Of a stretch of DNA of 64,000 nucleotides, positions 34,947 through 43,865 are shown piece after piece. A program made the translations under genes and the position numbers. Origin of the DNA: Mycobacterium colombiense CECT 3035. Its GTDB lineage: Bacteria > Actinomycetota > Actinomycetes > Mycobacteriales > Mycobacteriaceae. The notes beneath the pieces were generated by a model. The model ran no database searches, had not been told where the DNA came from, and saw only the letters and a program-made list of their open reading frames with translations. The stretch lies in NCBI RefSeq assembly GCF_002105755.1, contig NZ_CP020821.1, positions 2,170,001-2,234,000 on the forward strand. Direction: 5' to 3'. The stretch's first letter is position 1, and every line of letters begins with the position of its first letter.

Positions 34947-36119
34947 TCACAGGAATGAGTTCTCCGCGGTCAGGCCGCGCTCGGGAAACGCGCCCAGCGC
35001 GAACGTCTCGGCGTTGCCGAAGCCTGTTCCTCCGCCCACGGGATCATCAACGCGCACAAGCAGATCGCGCAACTGGTGTAGCTTGCGGGCGTTCTCGGGC
35101 TTGTCGGCGTCGGTGACGTGGCTACCCTCAACCCTCTCCTCACCGACCCACTGGCCATACACCCAGTCGTTCCACCCGTAGTAACCCGCGGTGCCCAGAT
35201 GAAAGCCACCCGCGCCCGCGGCGGTGACGGTCAACGGCCGCCGGGTCCCGTCGCTGTCGATGAGGGTGACCGTTCCGTGCGTGAATCGGCGAGTGTCGTC
35301 CTGAAAGTGCAGATCCTGTTCGACCGACACGAACCGGTGCGAGGCGCCGTCATCGTCCTGCTGCTCTGCCTGACAACGGATCTCGAGGAAGCCATCGCCC
35401 CGCTCCTCCTGGTACATCACGAACAGCGAGTAGCGTGAACCGTCGGGCCGCGTCATGGTCATCGGCAGCCAGGTCATGAACATCTGCTTGATCTTCCGCC
35501 CGCCGCGCGGCAGCCCGGGTATCGGCTTGCCGACTCCCGGCCGCAGACCCCACGAGTGATCCCGGAACGAGATCCACTCATCGGCCTCGATCTCGGTGCG
35601 CGTTCCCTGAACCTCGACCCAGCCCGAGGCGACGCCGATCTGGTGATAACGCAACACATTGTGCGTCACGCGGTAGCCGTCGGGGCTACGGTCGGGCCAG
35701 GGATCCTCCAGCGCGGGGGCGAAGCTGCCCCGCAGCTCCACGTCGAAGGCGATCGGGGCGTGCTCAGTGTGATCGAGACTCACCTGGATCGCTCGCAACG
35801 GCTCCACCACGCGGTAGTGGACGGGGCCGACGTCGGTGCTCGCAGGATTCGACGACAACCGCCGCCCGGCACGCACCGTCCACTGTTCGGTGCCGCGGCA
35901 CACACCGGCCGCCCCGTCGAACACTCCGCGGTTGGTGTACTTGCCGACTCCGAGGACGACCTGCAATGAGTTGTCGCGGGCGTGCGCGATCGTCCAGATC
36001 TTCTCGGTCCACGAAGGGTCGGACTGGCTGACGGTAGCGAACGTGTCGACGATCTGGTGGGTCAGCAACTCGTCCTCGGGAACCAGGGCGCCGTAATTCG
36101 TTGACAGCAAGGCGGTCAT
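34947..36119 (-). CDS. Hypothetical protein, lipocalin-like beta-rich (second)
   Basis: The 390-residue protein is of unknown function. It contains EWISFRDHSWGLRPGVGK, GRKIKQMFMTWLPMTMTRPDGSRYSLF, then FVSVEQDLHFQDDTRRFTHGTVTLIDSDG, a pattern of repeated strands and a conserved D-H-S-W-G segment. This is found in a family of mycobacterial proteins distantly like AttH/carotenoid-hydratase (tocopherol-cyclase-like) beta-barrels. No signal peptide or membrane segment is seen. Its ATG overlaps the upstream metal-binding gene's stop by 4 bases, so the two are co-translated and probably work on the same hydrophobic substrate. Confidence 0.72.
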   Translation of the reverse strand: MTALLSTNYGALVPEDELLTHQIVDTFATVSQSDPSWTEKIWTIAHARDNSLQVVLGVGKYTNRGVFDGAAGVCRGTEQWTVRAGRRLSSNPASTDVGPVHYRVVEPLRAIQVSLDHTEHAPIAFDVELRGSFAPALEDPWPDRSPDGYRVTHNVLRYHQIGVASGWVEVQGTRTEIEADEWISFRDHSWGLRPGVGKPIPGLPRGGRKIKQMFMTWLPMTMTRPDGSRYSLFVMYQEERGDGFLEIRCQAEQQDDDGASHRFVSVEQDLHFQDDTRRFTHGTVTLIDSDGTRRPLTVTAAGAGGFHLGTAGYYGWNDWVYGQWVGEERVEGSHVTDADKPENARKLHQLRDLLVRVDDPVGGGTGFGNAETFALGAFPERGLTAENSFL

Positions 36120-37057
36120 GCTCCTTCAGAGGGCGGGGCCGGCCGAGCCCCTGCGAACGAGGTCATATCGGTGCCGCGGGCGTACTCGCGCATCCAGGTG
36201 CCGGCCCAGTCAGGCAACGGTTGGTCGGCGGGATTGTGGTAGGGCGTCTGCGACAGCCAGAGCCGCCAGACCATCGAGATCAGCTGACTGGTCGGCACCG
36301 CATGAAACAGCGTCGGCGGGCCATCGCGCCGCGCTCGTCGACGGCGACCGCCCGGCGCACGGTACTTGAACTCGTCATACAGGAGATTCGACAGCACGTC
36401 GCGAGCCGACCCGCCACGGTCCTCGATCGGAACGACCTCGTCGAATGTCGCCGCGACCTTCTCAGCCATGGACCCGACGTGGGCGAAAGTACGCCGGATG
36501 TGTTTGACCCGGTACCACGGACCGGGAGTGATGTGCCGGCACAGCATCAGACCGGAACTCCGGTGCTCGATCTCTTCGACGAAATGCCACATCATCAGCG
36601 ACGCCACCCGCGGGTCCCCACCGCCGAAGAGCGAATCCCGGTTGTCGAGAATGACTTTGAACAACGGCGTGAACGTGGCCTCGAGATTGGCGATGTAGGC
36701 GGCGTGGAACTCGACTGGCTCACGCTCGACCAACTCGTCGTAGGCGGTGCAGGCGTCTTGGTAGCAGCGTTCGAGGTCGGGGTAGCGCTGCACCAGGGCG
36801 AGCATGTGCTTGCGATGCGCTGACGCGTGCTGGGCCTCCTGCCGCAGAAAGGCATCCGCCTCGGCCGCGACGGCGGGATCCTCGCCGAGTCTGTCCGCCG
36901 CCTTGCGGACGACGCTGACGATATAGCGCTCAAATGGCACCGCGATGAAAGTGAAGGCGTTGCAGAACAACCCGAAGTCGGGATTGGCGGGCTGCCACAT
37001 GAACGGCACCGGCGCCTCGAAGTCCCACGGGATCTTGCGGATCACGAGGTTCGTCAC
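36116..37057 (-). CDS. Predicted metal-dependent hydrolase, ferritin-like diiron type
   Basis: The 313-residue protein resembles the PF10118 metal-dependent hydrolase family. It starts VIRKIPWDFEAPVPFMWQPANPDFGLFCNAFTFIAVPFERYIVS and contains two helix-borne metal motifs, FLRQEAQHASAHRKH and WHFVEEIEHRSSG, each with Glu-x2-His, as expected for a di-metal centre in a helical bundle. It heads the two-gene minus-strand operon with 34947 and is divergent from the TetR at 37193 over 135 bases. Substrate unknown; an oxygenase role is also possible given the diiron-like motifs. Confidence 0.82.
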   Translation of the reverse strand: MTNLVIRKIPWDFEAPVPFMWQPANPDFGLFCNAFTFIAVPFERYIVSVVRKAADRLGEDPAVAAEADAFLRQEAQHASAHRKHMLALVQRYPDLERCYQDACTAYDELVEREPVEFHAAYIANLEATFTPLFKVILDNRDSLFGGGDPRVASLMMWHFVEEIEHRSSGLMLCRHITPGPWYRVKHIRRTFAHVGSMAEKVAATFDEVVPIEDRGGSARDVLSNLLYDEFKYRAPGGRRRRARRDGPPTLFHAVPTSQLISMVWRLWLSQTPYHNPADQPLPDWAGTWMREYARGTDMTSFAGARPAPPSEGA

Positions 37058-37192
37058 CGGAGACCAACACCTCCCCCGTCAACCGTCTGCACGGGCTTAA
37101 CATTGCTGCATCGTGTGTCTCGCACTAGCGTGCGGACACAACGAGAACGAATAGCCGTTAGTGTGACATTTGGTCCCATATATGTAAAGTAG

Positions 37193-37762
37193 GTGACCGT
37201 GCCATCTCGCCCGTCTGTCGACGCGGAGCAGTCGCCGCGCCGCCGGATCCTTGCGGCGACGTTCGTCGTGCTGGCGCGCGACGGGCGGCGCAAGTTGCAA
37301 CTGTCCGATGTCGCCGCCGAGGCCAAGGTGTCGCGCCCGACGCTGTACCGGTACTTCGGGTCCAAGGACGGCTTGCTCGAGGCGTTCGGACTTTATGAGC
37401 AGGACAACTTCGATTCGGGGATCGCGGCGGCGATGGCGGGGCTGACCGGCGACGATCGATTGGACGCCGCGCTGAGGTTCATCGTCGAGTTTCAGAGCAC
37501 CTACTCGCTGGGATCGCTCGCCGATACCGAACCCGAGCACGTGCTGCACCAGATGAAGCGGGTGCTGCCGATCATGCACGACCGTATCGCCCGCATCATT
37601 CCCGGCGAGGACAACGACGTCGCCGCCGCGGCGGTGGTGCGTATCGCGGTGTGCCACTACATGATCGCCGGGGGTAGCCCCGGGCAGTTCCTCGCCGAGC
37701 TGCGCCACGCCGCGGGCCTCGGCGCGTCGCGGCGGCGCCTGCGACCCGCTGCGGCGGGCTAG
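37193..37762 (+). CDS. TetR-family transcriptional regulator
   Basis: The 189-residue TetR has the HTH RRKLQLSDVAAEAKVSRPTLYRYFGSKDGLLEAF (about residues 32-66). A GTG at 37193 is used; a second GTG lies two codons on. An ATGTAAA box (37182-37188) lies just before it, and four such half sites occur at 38611-38671 between the hydrolase and phosphotransferase genes. That suggests it autoregulates and controls those genes. Its last 4 bases overlap the 3' end of the convergent hydrolase. Confidence 0.87.
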   Translation: MTVPSRPSVDAEQSPRRRILAATFVVLARDGRRKLQLSDVAAEAKVSRPTLYRYFGSKDGLLEAFGLYEQDNFDSGIAAAMAGLTGDDRLDAALRFIVEFQSTYSLGSLADTEPEHVLHQMKRVLPIMHDRIARIIPGEDNDVAAAAVVRIAVCHYMIAGGSPGQFLAELRHAAGLGASRRRLRPAAAG

Positions 37763-38598
37763 CCTGCGAGCCAGCCGGTGATCGTGTCCGCGATCGCCCG
37801 CGGCCGCTCGAGATGCAGGAAATGGCCTACCCCGTCGATGATTTCGAATGACGAGCCGGCGGCGGGAAGATGCGCTTCGACGTCGGTGAGCAGCTCCGCA
37901 CCGAGGGCGCCGTCGACGGCGCCGTGCAGGTACAGGGTGGGTACTGGCGGCGGCTGCATGCTCGCGGCCGCTTCCACCTCCGCCGTCGGATCGGCAAAGT
38001 CCGGGTTGAAGGACGCCCGGTAAGGGGCGATGACGTCGGCGATGTTGTCGGCGTTGACATATCGGCGTAGCTCGGCGACGTCTTCGGTGTTGTCGTATCC
38101 CGGCGACCAGTCCGCCCACAGCGACTCGAAGAAGCCGGGCCCGATGACCACGCCCTCGGCGAGGCCCACCTGTTGGATGAACCAGATGTAGAACGACCGC
38201 TTGAGCTGGGCATAGTCGAAGATCCCGGTCGCCAGCGCGGCGGTGGGCGGAACCGCCAGCGCGACGAAACGGCTGAACGCCGCGGGGTCAGCGGCCACCG
38301 CGGCATAGCCCGCGATCGCACCCCAGTCGTGTCCAATGAGGACGGCACGGTCGTCGGCGCCGTGTTCGCGACGCACGTCACGGACGGCCCGCGCATAGGT
38401 CCCGACACTGACCGGCTTCCCGACCGGCCGGTCGTAGCCAGGCAACCACGGAGCCACCACCCGATACCCGTGCCGCACCAATTCCGGGCCGAGATGCCGC
38501 CAGGTATGGGGCGTGTCCGGAAAGCCGTGCACCAGGACGGCCAGCGGAAGCGACGTGTCCGTGATGTCGCCAAAGGTGCGCGGTGCCGGTGTGGTCAT
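37759..38598 (-). CDS. Alpha/beta hydrolase with Asp nucleophile (epoxide hydrolase or dehalogenase-like)
   Basis: The 279-residue hydrolase has oxyanion motif VLVHGFPDTPHTWRH, elbow LIGHDWGAIAGY with Asp as nucleophile, and catalytic His in DGVGHFLHLERP. An Asp at the elbow marks epoxide hydrolases and haloalkane dehalogenases, as opposed to Ser esterases. HGFPD and WGA motifs favour the epoxide hydrolase group. It faces the phosphotransferase gene across the ATGTAAA boxes and converges with the TetR gene. Confidence 0.88.
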   Translation of the reverse strand: MTTPAPRTFGDITDTSLPLAVLVHGFPDTPHTWRHLGPELVRHGYRVVAPWLPGYDRPVGKPVSVGTYARAVRDVRREHGADDRAVLIGHDWGAIAGYAAVAADPAAFSRFVALAVPPTAALATGIFDYAQLKRSFYIWFIQQVGLAEGVVIGPGFFESLWADWSPGYDNTEDVAELRRYVNADNIADVIAPYRASFNPDFADPTAEVEAAASMQPPPVPTLYLHGAVDGALGAELLTDVEAHLPAAGSSFEIIDGVGHFLHLERPRAIADTITGWLAG

Positions 38599-38610
38599 CC
38601 TGCGAGCGTA

Positions 38611-38671
38611 TTACATACCACCCACGCAATGTAAATCTGAAATCGTTTACATCTGACGCTTTGTATGTAAA
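38611..38671. promoter_or_regulatory. Array of TTTACAT/ATGTAAA half sites in divergent promoter
   Basis: TTACAT (38611-38616), ATGTAAA (38629-38635), TTTACAT (38646-38652) and ATGTAAA (38665-38671) alternate in orientation at centre spacings of about 17-19 bases. They fill the gap between the hydrolase (38598) and phosphotransferase (38682). A fifth box is at 37182 before the TetR. Repeated half sites in phase fit cooperative binding of TetR dimers. Confidence 0.6.
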
Positions 38672-38681
38672 TGTGGTCAGC

Positions 38682-39746
38682 ATGGCTGGCATCGCCCTCG
38701 CACGACGCGACTTGGCCGCTACCCGGGCACAACTGCAGGCGTGGTTCGCGCACAGGTTCACCGGCAACCCTGCGGTTTCGGAACTACGCGCCGCCAACAA
38801 AGCCGCGGGATGGTCGAGCGAAAGCCTTCTCTTCACCGCCGAGATCGACGGTGAAGACAACGAGTACGTCATCCGCATACCGCCCTCCGGCGGTGGCATC
38901 TTCCCTACCTACGACTTAGGCGCACAAACCCTCACCCAGAGTCTCCTTCATGAGCACGGCATCGCAACACCGTCGCCGATCTTCTATGAACCAGACCAAA
39001 AATGGCTCGGCTCAAAATTTCTCGTGATGCCGCGCATCGTCGGACACACGCCCTCGGACACGTCCTACGCGACGCGCGGGTGGCTGCATGACGCCGGACC
39101 CGACATTCAAAGGCGCGCGCACGATTCATTCCTCGGAACGCTTGCACGCCTTCATCACGTCCCGATAGGCGAGGCGACCTGGCTGGAAAGGCCTGGCGGA
39201 GTAGGAATCGCTGCCGAGTTGGCGTGGTGGCGCGACTACATGAAGTGGGGAACCGATAACCAGGTTCCCGACCTCATGACGGAAGCTTTCGAGTGGCTGA
39301 GCCGGCACCGGCCTGACGACGCCGCGGATCTATCGATCTGTTGGGGTGACGCCCGACTTTCGAATGCGATCTTCGACGACGCCGGCGAGGTCGTCGGCGC
39401 GCTGGACTGGGAGCAGGCCTGCATATGCCCGGCCGAAACCGACTTCGCGTGGTGGCTTGCCACCCGCAAACAGATGCTGGAGATCAATGGTCTCAACCTC
39501 GACCCGGAGTTGCCCGGCTTCGATGCCCGTGCAGAAGTGATTCGACGCTACGAGCAAATGATCGGTCGACCACTCGTCGACCTGCACTGGTACGAAATCT
39601 TCGCGATGGTGCGCATGGGGTGTTGCATCCTGCGGACACAGGCGCTACTTCGCGCCATCGGGCAAAGCGATCACTTTCTGACCCGGGCGCCATTCCTGCC
39701 GGCGTGGACAATCGAAGCCATAAGAGATAACTCGCGGGGTCGATAG
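38682..39746 (+). CDS. Aminoglycoside phosphotransferase-family kinase
   Basis: The 354-residue protein of the APH/choline kinase family has the Brenner motif ICWGDARLSNAIFDDAGEVVGALDWEQA (about 225-252), where the catalytic Asp and Asn are in WGDARLSN and the metal-binding Asp in DWE. The N-terminal lobe has SSESLLFTAEID and the Lys region YVIRIPPSGG is weak. In actinobacterial catabolic clusters such proteins phosphorylate small molecules other than antibiotics; a resistance role is not supported. ATG 38682 follows the operator boxes. Confidence 0.85.
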   Translation: MAGIALARRDLAATRAQLQAWFAHRFTGNPAVSELRAANKAAGWSSESLLFTAEIDGEDNEYVIRIPPSGGGIFPTYDLGAQTLTQSLLHEHGIATPSPIFYEPDQKWLGSKFLVMPRIVGHTPSDTSYATRGWLHDAGPDIQRRAHDSFLGTLARLHHVPIGEATWLERPGGVGIAAELAWWRDYMKWGTDNQVPDLMTEAFEWLSRHRPDDAADLSICWGDARLSNAIFDDAGEVVGALDWEQACICPAETDFAWWLATRKQMLEINGLNLDPELPGFDARAEVIRRYEQMIGRPLVDLHWYEIFAMVRMGCCILRTQALLRAIGQSDHFLTRAPFLPAWTIEAIRDNSRGR

Positions 39747-39789
39747 TGATCCGATAGAGGGTTGTTAGCCCGCGCGGCGATATTCATCT

Positions 39790-41047
39790 GTGGCTGAACT
39801 AAGGACATGCGGTAGAGCGATAAAGCAATGGCCTGTCAGTCGGAAGCCACCAAGTCTTCGTCAGGGACGAACCGTCCCGGAGCAGTTCGCCGATCGGGTG
39901 GATGAGAACGGGCGGCGGTTGGTGGTGCGCAACGGCTATCACGCCGAACGGACTGTGCTCACTGCGGCGGGCGGGGTCCAGGTGCGTGCGCCACGGGTCA
40001 ACGACAACCGTGTCGATCCGGAAACCGGCGAAAGTAAACGGTTCTCTTCGACGATCCTGCCCGCGTGGTGCCGACGTTCGCCGCAGATCAGCGAGGTGTT
40101 GCCGCTGCTGTATCTGCACGGGCTGTCCACCGGTTATTTCGCGCCGGCCCTGGAACAGTTCCTCGGCACCGGGTGCCGGGTTGTCGGCCTCGGTGATCAC
40201 TCGGTTGACAGCGCAGTGGCAGGACGAGACCAACGCCTTCGCTGCCCGTGATCTTTCGAGTGTGGACTACGTCTATTTGTGGGTCGACGGGATTCACTTG
40301 AAGGTCCGGCTGGAGCAGGAGAAACTGTGTTTGCTGGTGATGATCGGGGTCCGCAACGACGGACGTAAGGAACTCACCGCGCTGATCGACGGGTTCCGGG
40401 AATCGCATGAGTCCTGGGCGGATCTGCTGCGTGATTGCCGCCGTCGCGGCATGCGGGCTCCTGTGCTGGCGGTTGGTGACGGGGCGCTGGGGTTCTGGAA
40501 GGCGGTGCGGGAGGTGTTCCCCGAGACCCGCGAACAGCGTTGTTGGTGGCATAAGCAGGCAAATGTCCTTGCCGCGCTGCCGAAATCGGCGCATCCAGGC
40601 GCGATTGCGGCGATGAAGGAGATCTACAACGCCGAGGACGTCGACAAGGCACAGCTGGCGATCAAGGCATTCGAGATCGACTACGGCGCGAAGTATCCCA
40701 AAGCGGTCGCGAAGATCACCGGCGACGCCGATGTGCTGCTCGCGTTCTACCGTTATCCGGCCGAGCACTGGATCCATCTTCGGACAACGAATCCGATCGA
40801 GTCGACCTTTGCCACCGTCCGGTTACGGACCAAGGTCACCAAAGGCCCCGGCTCTACCCCCGCCGGGATCGCCATGACCTACAAGCTGATCGAGGCCGCG
40901 CAGAACAGGTGGCGAGCTGTCAACGCTCCACACCTGGTCGCGCTCGTCCGCAACGGCGCCGTCTTCCACAAGGGCAAGCTGCTGGAGCGGCCCATCGACA
41001 TCACACCCTCCGGCCGAGAGGCGTCACACGCCACGTCGGTCGCGTAA
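39790..41047 (+). mobile_element. IS256 (Mutator)-type element remnant with frameshifted transposase
   Basis: Two frames together give most of an IS256-family transposase. VPEQFADRVDENGRRLVV to ALEQFLGTG runs in one frame, then AGLSASVITRLTAQWQDE onward in the next, joined by one extra T near 40174. The DDE residues are all present: LWVDGIH, VGDGALGFW and NPIESTF. About 60 N-terminal residues appear missing and no terminal inverted repeats were recognised, so it is likely inactive. The transposase stop is only 6 bases before a broken GNAT gene, which suggests loss of the right end. Confidence 0.85.
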
Positions 41048-41053
41048 GCACCA

Positions 41054-41207
41054 TGAACAGCGATGGGATACTCCTGCGGCGCGCCGTCGACATCGACGCG
41101 CCGGCCGTTGCCGACCTCTGGCTGCGGTCCTTCGCGGTCGCTCTGCCGACCGTCCGCGCGCCCACGACGACGAGCAGGTCCGCCGTTGGTGGCTTCAATC
41201 TGCGTAA
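41054..41207 (+). pseudogene. GNAT acetyltransferase, N-terminal fragment
   Basis: LLRRAVDIDAPAVADLWLRSFAVALPTVR is the start of an actinobacterial GNAT. After a one-base slip in GCGCGCCC it continues AHDDEQVRRWWLQSA and stops (41205-41207). Homologues have AHxDDEVRxW followed by the acetyl-CoA-binding half, which here is found at 43866. This fragment lacks the acetyl-CoA loop, so it cannot be active. Confidence 0.7.
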
Positions 41208-41320
41208 CCGAATGCTTCATGGATTCAGTGATCCGACAGTCCGGTCGAGGCGGTGGTACTGATCCACGCCGCGCTGATGGTCGGCACGTTGCAGCGCCGA
41301 CCGCCGATCACGCCAGAAAG

Positions 41321-41557
41321 CTAAGAAGGCTGGTGCCAGAGGAGCGTTCCTTCGGACACGGGCCTTAGCCGGCGGCAGCGTGATAAGCCTTCTACCAGCT
41401 CAGCAGCAATCCGCCCGCGGGCAGATACCTCATGCCCGTTGGCTTTGGCCCATTCTCGAATCGCTTGGCTCCGGAACCGGATTCTCGCCCAGTGGTCCGA
41501 TCGTCGCCTCGACGAACCCACCGCCATCGACGTCGAGGCCTTGGCAGCACACTGCAA
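41321..41557 (-). pseudogene. Lsr2-like DNA-binding domain fragment
   Basis: The segment SQAIREWAKANGHEVSARGRIAAELVEGL matches the C-terminal DNA-binding domain of Lsr2, the mycobacterial xenogeneic silencer, including the minor-groove hook RGR. The N-terminal dimerisation domain is missing and the flanks (MQCAAKASTSMAV, RCRRLRPVSEG) look unrelated. Lsr2 homologues are common on plasmids and phages of mycobacteria, so this may be debris from one. Confidence 0.6.
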
Positions 41558-41666
41558 GAACCACGCTGTGGTGTGCCGGCGATTAGCCGGTCCGATTCGC
41601 TACCCGGAAGGCCCACTGTCATAAGGTCTTCGGGCACCCCAGCCGGTATTCCGGCCAACGTGTTGT

Positions 41667-42485
41667 CTATTCGAGTGCGCGGGCGAGACTTCGGGCGAGA
41701 GCAGCACAGTCCTCGAGCATCGCGATATGTCCGACTCCGCGGAGGTATTCCAGCTTGGCGCCCGGAACCGCTTCGTACTGGTGCGCCGACGCCGGGTCCC
41801 AACGAGGGTCGGAGTCCCCGAAGATCACGAAGACGGGCTTTCCGGCGTCGATGAGGCGCTGTGGCACCGACCGGGTGGAGATGTAGTCGCCGTTGGCGGC
41901 GAGAATCGCACGAAAAGCTCGATAGGACGTCCTTCGCAAGTCGGCGACAACCTCGTCGGACACTGTGATCGGGGCTGCCGCAGTCGCCGCCAGTCCGCGC
42001 CGGATCATCGAGTCGGTACGGATCGACCAGATGAGCGGCCCGATCGGCGGCGAGACGAGCGCCCGGATGATGGCCGGCTCGAGGAGAAGGGCTGCAAGAC
42101 TCGGCCCGGTGCTGACCAGTATCAACTTGCCGACCAGGTCGGGACGACGCTCTACGAGGGCTGTGCCGACGTAGCCTCCACTGGAGTGACCAACGACTTT
42201 CAGATTTCGGACGCCGAGTTCGTCCAATACCGCGGCCGTCCGATCCGCCTGCTGCGCAACGGCATACGTCGAGGCCGGCTCGGACCGGCCGCATCCGGGA
42301 AGGTCGATCGTGATCACCCGATGTTCCCTGCTCAGGGACGGCACCACCCCTGCCCAGGTAGAACTGGCTGCGCCCGAGCCGTGGATGAGTAACAAGGGCG
42401 GTGCCGCCGGGTTCCCGTCGATGACGACGTGCAACCCGCGGACCGTCGTCGAGCGTCGTGTCTGCGCTGGCGTCGATTCGGTCAT
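41667..42485 (-). CDS. Alpha/beta hydrolase (serine type)
   Basis: The 272-residue hydrolase has oxyanion HGSGAASSTWAGV, nucleophile elbow VVGHSSGGYVG (Ser in G-H-S-S-G), charge relay Asp in IFGDSDPRWDP and catalytic His in GVGHIAMLEDC. These are all in normal spacing for carboxylesterase or meta-cleavage-product-type hydrolases. It is divergent from the AraC regulator at 42594 with 108 bases between. The two probably form a simple regulated pair, but this piece sits within the broken GNAT region. Confidence 0.88.
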   Translation of the reverse strand: MTESTPAQTRRSTTVRGLHVVIDGNPAAPPLLLIHGSGAASSTWAGVVPSLSREHRVITIDLPGCGRSEPASTYAVAQQADRTAAVLDELGVRNLKVVGHSSGGYVGTALVERRPDLVGKLILVSTGPSLAALLLEPAIIRALVSPPIGPLIWSIRTDSMIRRGLAATAAAPITVSDEVVADLRRTSYRAFRAILAANGDYISTRSVPQRLIDAGKPVFVIFGDSDPRWDPASAHQYEAVPGAKLEYLRGVGHIAMLEDCAALARSLARALE

Positions 42486-42593
42486 ATCCGACAGCGTCGT
42501 CGCAGGCCGCCACGCCGTATTGGACGAATGTCACGCCATCCGCTCCGAAAGCACGCCCGCCGATCATCCGGAAACACCGTCTAACCTGGATGC

Positions 42594-43418
42594 ATGACCG
42601 CAACGGGCCGATTGGACTGGCGTCGGGTCGATGTCGCGGTTCCGGTCCGACGACCCACTCCGGGGGTCCGGATGGCGGGTTTCCGATACCACGACAGTGC
42701 CTCGGTCGACATCACGATGATCCCGCATCCCATGGTCACGCTCCTGTTCGATCTCAGCGAGCAGGGAGTCGTCTACGATCTGCTCGGGCGCTCGGTCACG
42801 GGTGACACGATCGTCGGCCTCCATGCAGGCGCCTTACGCGTCACCGGTGCGGGCGCCGGTGACGTCCTACAGATCCGTGTGTCCCCGGTTGTCGCCGCAG
42901 CGATTATCCGCGACACCGACATCATCGGCGGCACCGTGACATTGCTGCGGGAACTGTGGGGCAGCTGCGTTGCCGCCCTGACCGCGCGGCTGCGTGCGAC
43001 GCCGTCATGGGACGACCGGTTTGCTATCGCCGCAGAGTTCCTTCGCAGCCGGGCAGCCCGCGGATTCGGCGTCGCACCCGAGATCGCGTACGCCTGGGAT
43101 CAGACCGTCCGCAGCAGAGGGCTGCTCCGCGTCGAGGACCTCGCCCAGGAGACCGGCTGGACGCGCCAGCGCCTGTGGTCTCGCTTCCGGACCCATATCG
43201 GAGTCTCGCCCAAGCGTGCATGCGAACTCGTACGCTTCGATCATGCCGCCCATCTCCTCGCGGCAGGGCACCCGCCTGCGCATGCGGCCGCCGAGGCCGG
43301 CTACGCCGACCAGTCCCATCTTCACCGTCGAATCAAGTCGATTGCCGATATGACCCCCACCGGTGTGGCCAGGGCGCCATGGCTTGCGATCGATGAAGTT
43401 GCCTGGCCGACAATCTGA
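42594..43418 (+). CDS. AraC-family transcriptional regulator
   Basis: The 274-residue protein has a C-terminal AraC/XylS double helix-turn-helix: LRVEDLAQETGWTRQRLWSRFRTHIGVSPKR and ACELVRFDHAAHLLAAGHPPAHAAAEAGYADQSHLHRRIKSI (residues about 175-255). The N-terminal half, starting LDWRRVDVAVPVRRPTPGVRMAGFRY, is a cupin-like sensor seen in regulators of this subgroup. It is divergent from the hydrolase at 41667 and probably activates it. Confidence 0.88.
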   Translation: MTATGRLDWRRVDVAVPVRRPTPGVRMAGFRYHDSASVDITMIPHPMVTLLFDLSEQGVVYDLLGRSVTGDTIVGLHAGALRVTGAGAGDVLQIRVSPVVAAAIIRDTDIIGGTVTLLRELWGSCVAALTARLRATPSWDDRFAIAAEFLRSRAARGFGVAPEIAYAWDQTVRSRGLLRVEDLAQETGWTRQRLWSRFRTHIGVSPKRACELVRFDHAAHLLAAGHPPAHAAAEAGYADQSHLHRRIKSIADMTPTGVARAPWLAIDEVAWPTI

Positions 43419-43457
43419 TCCCCAACGACGAGCGAACACGGGGCCGGTTCGGTTCGT

Positions 43458-43664
43458 TCAGACTGCCGCGCTCTGCGCCGACAACACCCCGAGCGCACGT
43501 ATTGCTTCCGCGGTCTCCCGCTGGGCTTCCGCCTGTGCGAGGGCGGCGTGCGCCTGCGCCTGAGCGATCACGTTCCGTCGCTCCGCTTCGCTGACCGCCT
43601 CCGCGGCGGTCAGCCCATTGAGCAGCGCCTCGGCCCGTTGCTTGTGGGTGGTGTAGTCGTCCAT
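43458..43664 (-). CDS. Small hypothetical protein, helical
   Basis: The 68-residue protein is strongly helical with many Ala, Glu and Gln: KQRAEALLNGLTAAEAVSEAERRNVIAQAQ and HAALAQAEAQRETAEAIRALGVLSAQ. It looks like a real small protein by composition, but no family was recognised. The gene converges with the AraC regulator. The 200 bases after it, toward the GNAT fragment, hold no gene I can support. Confidence 0.45.
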   Translation of the reverse strand: MDDYTTHKQRAEALLNGLTAAEAVSEAERRNVIAQAQAHAALAQAEAQRETAEAIRALGVLSAQSAAV

Positions 43665-43865
43665 CGGGCGATTCTCGCATCTTTCCCACTGCTTGAGACA
43701 TCGTCCGGCTGACCCGACTGCACGTCAGACTCTCCGATCGATGCCGGAGGGATTTGCCATTTGCCAAGCCGGTGCAGCATGTCGGTGGCGAACCGGAGGT
43801 CTCGCCGGCGCGAGTCTCGGCCGAGTCCGCGCGCGGTGACCGTGTTGCCGGTCACCGCCGCCTCG

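Noticed and set aside
37142..37149. ACGAGAAC before the TetR at 37193 as another copy of the shared operator
   Set aside because: The right arm after a 4-base spacer reads AGCCGT and does not match.
41392..42603. Long minus-strand frame overlapping the serine hydrolase and the Lsr2 fragment
   Set aside because: Composition is Arg-rich and it conflicts with the clear hydrolase frame 41667-42485.
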